A program made the position numbers and the translations under genes. DNA of 5,045 nucleotides from Phycisphaerae bacterium. Its GTDB lineage: Bacteria; Planctomycetota; Phycisphaerae; Sedimentisphaerales; Anaerohalosphaeraceae. This document shows, in pieces, positions 1-5,032 of this stretch. The notes under the pieces are model-generated. The model saw only the letters and a list, made by a program, of their open reading frames with translations, was not told where the DNA came from and ran no database searches. Positions within the stretch are counted from its first letter, which is position 1, and each line of letters opens with the position of its first letter. The stretch spans positions 1-5,045 of the forward strand of contig PXAQ01000063.1 in NCBI GenBank assembly GCA_003567095.1. The letters run 5' to 3'.

Positions 1-106
1 TAGTTATACTGTGACAGCGTTGAATTCGTTCGGCCGTGCATTTTTCAGGCGTCTCTTTGAGATATTTCGGTTTTTGACAATCTTGTTTTTCATGACAACA
101 GCACAT
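1..106 (-). CDS. Cysteine-rich small protein, partial (runs off left edge)
   Basis: The first 35 codons of a minus-strand reading frame that stays open to the left edge, so the C-terminus is missing. From the ATG at 106 the product starts MCCCHEKQDC and continues with QKPKYLKETPEKC and a later RCH, giving six Cys (2, 3, 4, 10, 23, 31) and two His in 35 residues. This suggests metal or redox chemistry in a small soluble protein. The layout (Cys-rich start, then K-P-x-x-L-K, P-x-x-C-T, C-H) recalls small uncharacterised bacterial Cys-rich proteins, but I cannot name a family. The start at 106 is chosen because AGGAG lies 8 nt upstream. The same frame is open further upstream to ATGs at 214 and 223, and that extension is itself Cys-rich (M-C-G-C, then C-C-G-P-T-G-C), so a longer protein of at least 74 residues is possible. 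No function can be assigned. Confidence 0.6.
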   Translation of the reverse strand, partial: MCCCHEKQDCQKPKYLKETPEKCTAERIQRCHSIT

Positions 107-114
107 CGTTGACT

Positions 115-119
115 CTCCT
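115..119 (-). promoter_or_regulatory. Ribosome binding site AGGAG favouring the start at 106
   Basis: On the minus strand AGGAG precedes the ATG at 106 by 8 nt, near-ideal spacing. The alternative in-frame ATGs at 214 and 223 have no comparable Shine-Dalgarno sequence, so this site is the main argument for the shorter Cys-rich product. Confidence 0.6.
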
Positions 120-173
120 GCTGTTGGTTGATTTTTACTGTTCAACGCTTCACAACCTGTTGGTCCGCAACAT

Positions 174-202
174 ATTATAGTGTGCAAAACCTTGTTTTCG
201 TT
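174..202 (-). promoter_or_regulatory. Candidate promoter for the Cys-rich gene
   Basis: A perfect TATAAT (-10) lies at 179-174 on the minus strand, about 70 nt before the ATG at 106. The -35 position at 17-nt spacing is AACGAA, a poor match to TTGACA, so an activator or another sigma factor may be involved, or the match may be chance. If real, the promoter lies inside the upstream extension of the Cys-rich frame and would support the short form. Confidence 0.35.
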
Positions 203-205
203 ACA

Positions 206-221
206 GCCGCACATCAGCGGC
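206..221. repeat. Short inverted repeat, possible weak hairpin
   Basis: GCCGC-ACATCA-GCGGC is a perfect 5-bp stem with a 6-nt loop, 20 nt past the stop codon of the four-helix membrane gene. No T-run follows on the minus strand, so it is not a convincing intrinsic terminator. It could stabilise the mRNA end or be chance. Confidence 0.25.
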
Positions 222-240
222 ATTCTCAAGCACAAATGAG

Positions 241-801
241 CTATATTTCTTTCGGAATTAAACTATCGAGACGGGTTTGAGTCGGGAAGGTTGCCAGGAC
301 CAGGAATACGAAAATAATACTTGAAGTCAAATTTCCCCAATAAACCGGCTTCTCGGCCAGCTCACCGGAAAAAATCCCGATCATACAGACGACTAAACCA
401 TTCATAGCCGGTACCAGAAAAATAAACAGGCGGACTGCCATCGCTATAAAAAGGCCCTGAGCCGGTCTTGCATCTTCCGAAATCCCCGTGAAGAACCGAT
501 TTTTCTCTTGCCAGATCATTCCGCGGGCACTGACTAATTTTTTGAATACCCATCGCCCTAATGGAAAACAAATCACTGCTACGGCTATATGCATAGCGGT
601 CAATATATGCAGGAGTGATACTTCGCCGGCTGTCTCCGTTTCGATAAATTCGTCCTGTCGCAGCCAAAGCTTTACAACACTTGCACCGACAGCAACTATC
701 CCGCCAAGCATCCCCCAATGAAGGATCTTCATTATTCGATATTGGTTTTTAGCCGTCGTCTGCCAAAAGTTATCCTGTTCAATTTGTATGTGTGTGTTCA
801 T
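241..801 (-). CDS. Hypothetical four-helix membrane protein
   Basis: A 186-residue protein with four clear hydrophobic segments at about residues 26-46, 63-84, 116-145 and 158-173, so an integral inner-membrane protein. The N-terminus (residues 1-24) is polar with no signal peptide. A charged loop at about 86-113 separates the two helix pairs, and the protein ends soon after the last helix with FPTQTRLDSLIPKEI. The overall layout resembles small uncharacterised membrane proteins of Bacteroidota and Planctomycetota that end in a P-T-x-x-R type tail, but that is a recollection of style and not a family assignment. It starts 10 nt after the stop of the 62-residue membrane gene, so the two are probably co-transcribed. 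No good Shine-Dalgarno precedes the ATG at 801, so translation may be coupled to the upstream gene. The Met at residue 24 is a poorer alternative because it too lacks an RBS. No catalytic or metal-binding motif was seen, and the function is unknown. Confidence 0.8.
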   Translation of the reverse strand: MNTHIQIEQDNFWQTTAKNQYRIMKILHWGMLGGIVAVGASVVKLWLRQDEFIETETAGEVSLLHILTAMHIAVAVICFPLGRWVFKKLVSARGMIWQEKNRFFTGISEDARPAQGLFIAMAVRLFIFLVPAMNGLVVCMIGIFSGELAEKPVYWGNLTSSIIFVFLVLATFPTQTRLDSLIPKEI

Positions 802-811
802 AACAGCCCAA

Positions 812-1000
812 TCAAATGATGTTCAATTTAAAAAGACTATCTATTATTCCTCCCAAAAGAAATGCAAAACCCATAATCTTGAGCAATCTCTTATCTCTTC
901 GTTCGTCTTCTGTTTGAGATTTTGAGCGGCGGTAAGCACAGAATAAAGCAGCAAAACCTATAAGTGTAAAACTATTGAACAATATATATAACATGTCCAC
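812..1000 (-). CDS. Hypothetical two-helix small membrane protein
   Basis: A 62-residue product beginning with a GTG codon at 1000. An in-frame ATG at 994 would give 60 residues and is an equally plausible start, since neither has a strong Shine-Dalgarno (a GAG lies 10 nt before the ATG). Two hydrophobic helices, about residues 3-22 and 42-60, flank a strongly charged segment with R-R-S-K-S and D-E-R-R-D-K-R. The positive charge predicts that this loop is cytoplasmic, with both ends outside. The gene lies 10 nt upstream of the four-helix membrane protein gene and probably forms a two-gene operon with it. I recognise no family. It could be an accessory subunit of its neighbour. The coding call rests on the well-formed helix-loop-helix composition and the spacing. 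Confidence 0.65.
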   Translation of the reverse strand: MDMLYILFNSFTLIGFAALFCAYRRSKSQTEDERRDKRLLKIMGFAFLLGGIIDSLFKLNII

Positions 1001-1003
1001 ATC

Positions 1004-1078
1004 TCACAAAGTAATTTTCAGTTTGGGGTCTTCTTCAATTTTACGGCTCGTCAAATCTGTCTCTATTAAACCTGCTTT
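1004..1078 (-). other. Stop-flanked 24-codon open stretch, possible gene remnant
   Basis: Between an in-frame TAA (1081-1079) and a TGA (1006-1004) lie 24 sense codons with a polar, protein-like translation containing KAGLIETDL and ending EEDPKLKITL. There is no ATG, GTG or RBS. It ends 3 nt before the GTG of the two-helix gene and in the same frame. It may be the tail of a decayed gene, or merely chance in a leader region that also holds a promoter-like pair. Confidence 0.2.
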
Positions 1079-1093
1079 TTACCAAAAACGCAA
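1065..1093 (-). promoter_or_regulatory. Candidate promoter for the membrane-protein pair
   Basis: On the minus strand TTGCGT (1093-1088) and TTTAAT (1070-1065) are separated by exactly 17 nt, a fair sigma-70-type match. It lies about 65 nt before the GTG/ATG of the two-helix gene and downstream of the ATP-grasp stop at 1149, so the membrane-protein pair could be transcribed independently of the mcs operon. The 148-base gap between those genes holds no clear intrinsic terminator. Confidence 0.4.
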
Positions 1094-1148
1094 ATAAGAA
1101 ATAGCTGCGTCGCCCCTGCAGATGTAGAAACAGGTTGGACAATGCGGC

Positions 1149-2174
1149 TCAGGAGGATTTGTAGAATCTTCGCAGGGCCAGGCGGACGATGTGCTGCAGG
1201 AGGGCTTCGTAGTCCATCCCGTCTTTTTCGGCCGCTTCTGCGACCTCCTCACCATAGGCGATATCGGGGTTGGGGTTGGCCTCGAGCACGACAATCCGTC
1301 CGTCGGGCCGCAGCCGCAGGTCGATGCGCGCATAGTCCTGCAGATGCAGAATGCGAAAGGCCCGTTTGCAGATGCTGTTAATCTTGCGCTGCACCTCGGG
1401 CTCCAGCTCGGCAAACACAAAATCAATCTTCCACTTTTCGCGGTAGCGGTCGTTCCATTTGGCCCGGTAGGTCAGCATCGTAGGCCCTTCGCCGTCGGCG
1501 CCGGCGTGCCCGAACGTGCATTCCCGCACCGGCAGCACCTTGAGCTGGGCGTTGCCCAGCACACTGACATACAGCTCCCGGCCCGGGATGTACTGCTCGG
1601 CAATGGCCGCCTGGTTCCAGCGGGCGTGAACAAAGGCCACCCGCTCGCGCAGCGCCTCGGGCGTGGAGACGATCGAGGCGTTGGCGATGCCCTCCGAGCC
1701 GTCCTCCAGCGCCGGCTTGACGACCATCGGAAAATCCAGCCGGCCCGAGACCCGCACCCGACGGCCGGCCGGAAAGGACAGGAACGTCGGCACGCGAATC
1801 TTGTGAAGACCCAGCAGCTCTTTGCACAGCCGTTTGTCGCGGCAGAGCAAAAGCCCCATCGCCCCGGCGCCGGTAAAGGGCACCTCAAGCATCTCCAGGC
1901 ACGCGGCGATGTGTTTGTCAAACGAGCGGTGCCCGGCGTATTGTTCGGTCAGGTTAAACACCAGGTCCGGCGGGTCCTCGGCCAGGATGCTGACCATTTC
2001 CGAGACATTGACATCCACGCCCATCACATCGACGGTATGGCCGAGCTGGCGCAGGCCCTGAACGACATGATATTCGGTGGTCGGTTTGACCGGCACGCCT
2101 TCATACTGCGGATCGTCGGCAAAGATCTCGGCCGCGTCCACCAGCACGGTAATCGCCAAACGGTGCGTTCTCAT
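1149..2174 (-). CDS. D-Ala-D-Ala-ligase-like ATP-grasp enzyme
   Basis: A 341-residue ATP-grasp ligase, a fold that joins a carboxylate to an amine through an acyl-phosphate using ATP. Visible landmarks: FNLTE (73-77) and FTGAG (100-104) in the pre-ATP-grasp region; the DK pair (113-114); VVKPALEDGSEGI (151-163), the lysine plus flexible nucleotide loop; EQYIPGRE (193-200); YRAKW (236-240); and metal ligands D285, E298 and N300 in RIDLRL and VLEANPNPDIA. The 13- and 2-residue spacing matches D257/E270/N272 of E. coli DdlB as I recall it. Unlike true Ddl, the N-terminus lacks the S-x-E-x-x-V-S substrate motif, and the G-x-x-G-E-D-G loop is replaced by AGHRSFDK (80-87). The substrate is therefore probably not simply D-alanine. 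Start: the ATG at 2174 overlaps the metallopeptidase stop (ATGA) and has AGGAG 9 nt upstream. A longer frame from 2339 lies inside the previous gene and is rejected. Likely cytoplasmic and translationally coupled to the peptidase. Substrate unknown. Confidence 0.9.
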   Translation of the reverse strand: MRTHRLAITVLVDAAEIFADDPQYEGVPVKPTTEYHVVQGLRQLGHTVDVMGVDVNVSEMVSILAEDPPDLVFNLTEQYAGHRSFDKHIAACLEMLEVPFTGAGAMGLLLCRDKRLCKELLGLHKIRVPTFLSFPAGRRVRVSGRLDFPMVVKPALEDGSEGIANASIVSTPEALRERVAFVHARWNQAAIAEQYIPGRELYVSVLGNAQLKVLPVRECTFGHAGADGEGPTMLTYRAKWNDRYREKWKIDFVFAELEPEVQRKINSICKRAFRILHLQDYARIDLRLRPDGRIVVLEANPNPDIAYGEEVAEAAEKDGMDYEALLQHIVRLALRRFYKSS

Positions 2175-3235
2175 CGGGGTTTTCTCCTGCGGGATTGAAA
2201 GGTTTTGCCGGCAATGACGGTAATCAGCGCCGTGATGCCCACCAGGTCGCCGGCCCGGCCGTAAAGGGCCAGTGTCCGGCAGCGTCCGATCAGCCGCCCG
2301 ATCAGTTGATTGATGTCGAATTTGCGATGGCCGGTCCACTGGGCGATCTGATTGACCAGCAGCCGCCGATGCGCGCGCAGCAGGCCGTCGGCAGGCACAT
2401 CAGCGGGACTGAGTTTTTCGGTCTTGAACAACTGATGAAGATACGTGTCGTAATAGCCGTGAAAATCGGCGCCGAGAGCCTTGCGCTTGCGGTCATAATA
2501 GGCCTGCAGCGTCGAGGTCATCCGCCCGGCCGACCAGGGCGGATTGAAATCGGGCTTGACCGGCGGCTCGGTGTCGCCGATTTTGTGCATCAGCGTATCG
2601 ACATACAGCAGCTTTTTGAGCACCGGCCAGTCGCGGTATTTTTCGCGCCAGTCGGTGGCCGGATCCAGCCAGACCGCAAACGTCTCGGCAAAATCCTCAT
2701 CGGGATGCGACTGGGCGTAATAGTCCGACAGATGCACCACGTAGCGGCGGGAGTAGGGACGAAAGCTGTAGGAGTTGCCGTAAGGGGCACCGAACGGCCC
2801 GAACAGCTCCCGCCAGCGGGTGCGCTGGTAAAGCCGGTAGGCATAGTTGATCGCGTGGCCGCATTCGTGCCGCAGCAGCTTCATACAGCTTCGCGCGTCG
2901 GCCCCTTCGACCTCCAGCATCATCCGCTGCTCCAGTTCGGTCAAACGGCGGTGCGCCAGGCAGAACGGAATGCCGATAATCGGCACCTTATCCGGGCAGA
3001 GCCACTCATCGGCCAGATAGCACGGCGGACGAAACCCCAGCCCTTTTTGAGCCAACTCGTCATACAACTGTTCAATGCGCCCCTCCAGAACGGAGCCGGC
3101 GATGTGAACATGCAGATCGCGCACACGCAGCCCCAGCAGCTCCCGGTCAGAAAGCTCTGTCCAGTCGATCGTGTGGTGTGATTTCGATGCTTTGGCCTTC
3201 ATCGCTGTACAGAAAAACAGTGGCGCTGCCGGCAT
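2171..3235 (-). CDS. Putative zinc metallopeptidase (HExxH)
   Basis: A 354-residue protein carrying the zincin motif H-E-C-G-H (123-127, within LLRHECGHAINYAYRL) and, 57 residues after the second His, DFAETFAVWL (181-190), whose E184 is the likely third zinc ligand. These residues predict a zinc-dependent peptidase with E124 as catalytic base. Segments such as RPYSRRYVVHL, YAQSHPDEDFAETFAVWL and WPVLKKLLYVD match what I recall of the uncharacterised 'putative zinc-binding metallopeptidase' proteins of Proteobacteria and Planctomycetota. No convincing signal peptide or membrane anchor is seen, so it is probably cytoplasmic. The tail is basic (QSRRRKPR). Start: ATG at 3235 or ATG at 3202 (residue 12). 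Neither has a good Shine-Dalgarno, and the conserved-looking part begins after the second. It lies 24 nt after mcsB, in the same reading frame as it, and its TGA overlaps the ATG of the ATP-grasp gene. Substrate unknown; a role acting on the products or targets of its operon partners is inference. Confidence 0.85.
   Translation of the reverse strand: MPAAPLFFCTAMKAKASKSHHTIDWTELSDRELLGLRVRDLHVHIAGSVLEGRIEQLYDELAQKGLGFRPPCYLADEWLCPDKVPIIGIPFCLAHRRLTELEQRMMLEVEGADARSCMKLLRHECGHAINYAYRLYQRTRWRELFGPFGAPYGNSYSFRPYSRRYVVHLSDYYAQSHPDEDFAETFAVWLDPATDWREKYRDWPVLKKLLYVDTLMHKIGDTEPPVKPDFNPPWSAGRMTSTLQAYYDRKRKALGADFHGYYDTYLHQLFKTEKLSPADVPADGLLRAHRRLLVNQIAQWTGHRKFDINQLIGRLIGRCRTLALYGRAGDLVGITALITVIAGKTFQSRRRKPR
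2184..2188 (-). promoter_or_regulatory. Ribosome binding site AGGAG fixing the ATP-grasp start
   Basis: On the minus strand AGGAG lies 9 nt before the ATG at 2174, within the last codons of the metallopeptidase gene. It decides the start against an in-frame ATG 55 codons upstream at 2339, whose extra N-terminal translation is low-complexity Arg/Pro/Gly-rich, typical of an out-of-frame reading of a GC-rich gene. Confidence 0.8.
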
Positions 3236-3259
3236 CAGCGCCCACGCTTTGACGCTGGA

Positions 3260-4318
3260 TCAATTAATACACAGACGCGACCGCAGAATCTGGGCGCGCA
3301 GACTGTCGCGCTGCTCGGCGTCCAGCATACGCCCGGCGCGAAGCTGCAAATGAGCCGGCTGAGTCAGCATAAACAGCTCGTTGACCGTCGCCAGGTCCAG
3401 CTTTTCGATGCGCCCGAGATTGACGCCCAGCCGGACGTTGCTCAGCAAAAAGAGCGCCTCCTGCGAGCTGACCAGGCAGGCGTTTCGCAGCACACCCAAA
3501 GCCCGCTGAATCTTGTCATCAAGCGTCTGAGGCCGCTCGGCCAGCAGCGCTTTGCGCGCCTCCAGTTCGTAGGCGGCGATCTTGGGTACGATCCGGCTGA
3601 CAAAATCCTCGACCACCTGGGCCTCACTGACCCCGAGCGTGACCTGGTTGGACAATTGAAACAAATCCCCGATCGCCTCGGTGCCCTCGCCAAACAGGCC
3701 GCGGACCGCCAGATCACAGTCGCGCGCCGCGGCCAGCACCTTCTCGATCTGGCCGGTCATTTTCAGCGCCGGCAGATGCAGCATCACCGAGACGCGTATG
3801 CCGGTGCCCAGATTCGTCGGACAGGCCGTCATGTAGCCGTACCGCTGGTCAAAGGCGTACCGAACCTGCTGTTCGATTTTGTCGTCGATGTGGTTGATCC
3901 GCTCCCAGCAGGAGTGCAGATCCAGCCCCGGCGCCAGCACCTGCATCCGCAGGTGGTCTTCTTCGTTGATCATCGCCGCGAACGCCTCACCGTAGGCGAC
4001 AATCACCCCGCGCGGGCCTTGGCCGGTGGCCTGGCGCCGCGTAATCAGATGCCGCTCGGCCAGCAGCTCGCGCTCCACCGGCGAGGCTTGGGCAACGTCA
4101 ATAAAAAAGATCTCGCCTTCCAGCTCCAACGCCAGCAGCGCCGTCTTGAATGTGTCCAGCACCTGCTGCTTTTGCTCGGTCCCCAGGCAGGGCACAAACG
4201 CAAAGCCGGCCGCGTTGCGCGCAAGGCGAATGCGCGATGAGATCACCACATCGGAAAACAACCCGCGTCCCTGGCCAAACCACGCGCTGGACGCCTTGCA
4301 TAAATCAGCTGGCTTCAT
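3260..4318 (-). CDS. mcsB: Protein-arginine kinase McsB
   Basis: A 352-residue member of the phosphagen (guanido) kinase family, close in length to Bacillus McsB. The family phosphorylates arginine side chains in proteins using ATP. Conserved blocks: SSRIRLARN (27-35, ATP phosphate binding); NEEDH (118-122, with the carboxylate that binds the guanidinium group); CPTNLGTG (166-173, with the active-site Cys166); RGLFGEGTEA (206-215) and SNQVTLG (223-229, nucleotide site). Near the C-terminus RDSLRA (337-342) preserves the RDxxRA motif tied in Bacillus and Geobacillus McsB to allosteric phosphoarginine binding, which metabolite-type arginine or creatine kinases lack. An AGGAG lies 11 nt before the ATG at 4318. 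It follows the McsA-like gene by 24 nt, as in the classical mcsA-mcsB pair, but no ctsR or clpC gene is present in the window. It is predicted to be cytoplasmic, activated by the McsA-like protein and to mark proteins for degradation or regulation. The targets here are unknown. Confidence 0.96.
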   Translation of the reverse strand: MKPADLCKASSAWFGQGRGLFSDVVISSRIRLARNAAGFAFVPCLGTEQKQQVLDTFKTALLALELEGEIFFIDVAQASPVERELLAERHLITRRQATGQGPRGVIVAYGEAFAAMINEEDHLRMQVLAPGLDLHSCWERINHIDDKIEQQVRYAFDQRYGYMTACPTNLGTGIRVSVMLHLPALKMTGQIEKVLAAARDCDLAVRGLFGEGTEAIGDLFQLSNQVTLGVSEAQVVEDFVSRIVPKIAAYELEARKALLAERPQTLDDKIQRALGVLRNACLVSSQEALFLLSNVRLGVNLGRIEKLDLATVNELFMLTQPAHLQLRAGRMLDAEQRDSLRAQILRSRLCIN

Positions 4319-4342
4319 ACGATTTATTTCTCCTGACGCCGC
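4319..4342 (-). promoter_or_regulatory. mcsA-mcsB intergenic with AGGAG ribosome binding site
   Basis: The 24-nt gap between the stop of the McsA-like gene and the ATG of mcsB holds AGGAG at 4334-4330, 11 nt before the start codon. There is no room for a separate promoter or terminator, so the two genes are expected to share a transcript. Confidence 0.6.
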
Positions 4343-4858
4343 TCAGGACGTCGGTTCCTGCTGTTGTTTGATTTCATCGCGAAGACGGGCCGCCCGTTCG
4401 TAATCTTCCTGGCCGACAGCCTCGTCGAGCTGCTCCCTGAGTCGGCGCAGCACGATGTCCTGTTTTTCGGCCTTGGGCAGACGCGTCGGCACTTTGCCGC
4501 AATGGCGGCTCTTGCCGTTCTGGCTGCGCTCAATCAAAGGCAAAAGCTGGTCTTTAAAGACCGCATAATCGTGCGGACAGCCCAGCAAGCTCTCTTTGGC
4601 AAAGCGCTTGAGCGTCATTCCGCAATCCGGACAAATTCTGGCCTCCATCTGGGCCTCGAGCTTCTTTTCGTCCTGTCCCGCTTCGGGCTGGACGCTCAGC
4701 AGGGTACTGAGAAGCTCATTAAGCGGAATCTGTGCCTTGACGGCCAGCCCCTGCTGATGGGCGCATTCCTGGCACAAATGCGTCTCGGCCCGCTGGCCGT
4801 TGCGGATTTCGGTCAGATGGATCGTCGCCGTATGCTCTTTACACGCCTGACACAACAT
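4343..4858 (-). CDS. mcsA: McsA-like zinc-finger and UVR-motif protein, kinase activator
   Basis: A 171-residue protein with the McsA layout: a first zinc site of two CxxC pairs (C3/C6 and C29/C32); a linker; a second site CPDC (C76/C79) followed by GCPHDY (C94, H96, D97); the conserved GKVPTR segment (121-126); and a C-terminal UvrB/UvrC-type helical motif at about 135-165 (LREQLDEAVGQEDYERAARL) that forms a helical hairpin and mediates partner contacts. McsA of Firmicutes binds and stimulates McsB. In the second zinc site the usual C-x-x-C of Bacillus (GCSECY) is changed, so the fourth ligand would be H96 or D97, or the site may be weakened. C120 is an extra Cys next to the GK motif. AAGGA lies 6 nt before the ATG at 4858. 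It is the first gene of the operon. Some databases label such proteins 'UvrB/UvrC motif-containing protein', but the mcsB neighbour makes the McsA assignment firm. Confidence 0.93.
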   Translation of the reverse strand: MLCQACKEHTATIHLTEIRNGQRAETHLCQECAHQQGLAVKAQIPLNELLSTLLSVQPEAGQDEKKLEAQMEARICPDCGMTLKRFAKESLLGCPHDYAVFKDQLLPLIERSQNGKSRHCGKVPTRLPKAEKQDIVLRRLREQLDEAVGQEDYERAARLRDEIKQQQEPTS

Positions 4859-4901
4859 AGTTTTTCCTTAATCAACGTTCCTGCGACACAATGTCATCGC
4901 G

Positions 4902-4931
4902 ATTTTACACACATAAACTCTAATTACTCAA
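4902..4931 (-). promoter_or_regulatory. Candidate promoter of the mcs operon
   Basis: On the minus strand TTGAGT (4931-4926) and TAAAAT (4907-4902) are separated by 18 nt and lie about 45 nt before the ATG at 4858. They sit in an AT-rich intergenic stretch directly upstream of the first operon gene. No CtsR heptad repeat (GTCAAA direct repeats) and no CIRCE element (TTAGCACTC inverted repeat) is visible, so classical Firmicute heat-shock control of mcsAB is not indicated. Confidence 0.4.
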
Positions 4932-5015
4932 ACTGACCGATAAACTACAACAATTTACCTTAACCGATGATGATTAAACATCTTGCAAGACATTCAAATC
5001 GTTCGTAAAAATGCT

Positions 5016-5032
5016 ATCCGCCAAAGGCGGAT
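5016..5032 (-). terminator. Hairpin upstream of the mcs operon, possible terminator or dispersed palindrome
   Basis: ATCCGCC and GGCGGAT form a perfect 7-bp GC-rich stem around a 3-nt loop. On the minus strand it is followed after four bases (AGCA) by TTTTT, so it could terminate a leftward transcript from a gene beyond the right edge and insulate the mcs promoter. The sequence also looks like the short CCGCC/GGCGG palindromes scattered between genes in many genomes. The rest of the 4859-5045 interval shows no gene. Confidence 0.45.

Noticed and set aside
362..721. Alternative frames over the four-helix membrane gene on both strands
   Set aside because: They have no RBS or recognisable composition, while the 241-801 frame gives a coherent four-helix membrane protein.
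1001..1148. Intrinsic terminator after the ATP-grasp gene
   Set aside because: Only short imperfect stems (for example CTGC/GCAG) and no hairpin followed directly by a T-run. The end of the operon cannot be fixed from the sequence.
1079..1426. Minus-strand frame of 115 codons overlapping the end of the ATP-grasp gene
   Set aside because: It covers the motif-bearing C-terminus of the ATP-grasp gene in a different frame and shows a shadow-like composition.
2175..2339. N-terminal extension of the ATP-grasp protein starting at 2339
   Set aside because: It lies wholly within the metallopeptidase gene in another frame, has Arg/Pro-rich translation, and the ATG at 2174 has both AGGAG and the ATGA overlap.
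1191..4240. Long open frames on the plus strand opposite the operon (about 1191-2198, 2195-3181 and 3350-4240)
   Set aside because: They are antisense to genes with clear conserved motifs. Their translations are rich in Arg, Gly, Pro, His and Gln without domain signals, as expected from the reverse complement of GC-rich codons.
4883..4900. Imperfect inverted repeat in the mcsA leader (GACA/TGTC with outer GC pairs)
   Set aside because: Four-base core stem with mismatches or bulges, close to what is expected by chance; no link to a known operator or riboswitch.
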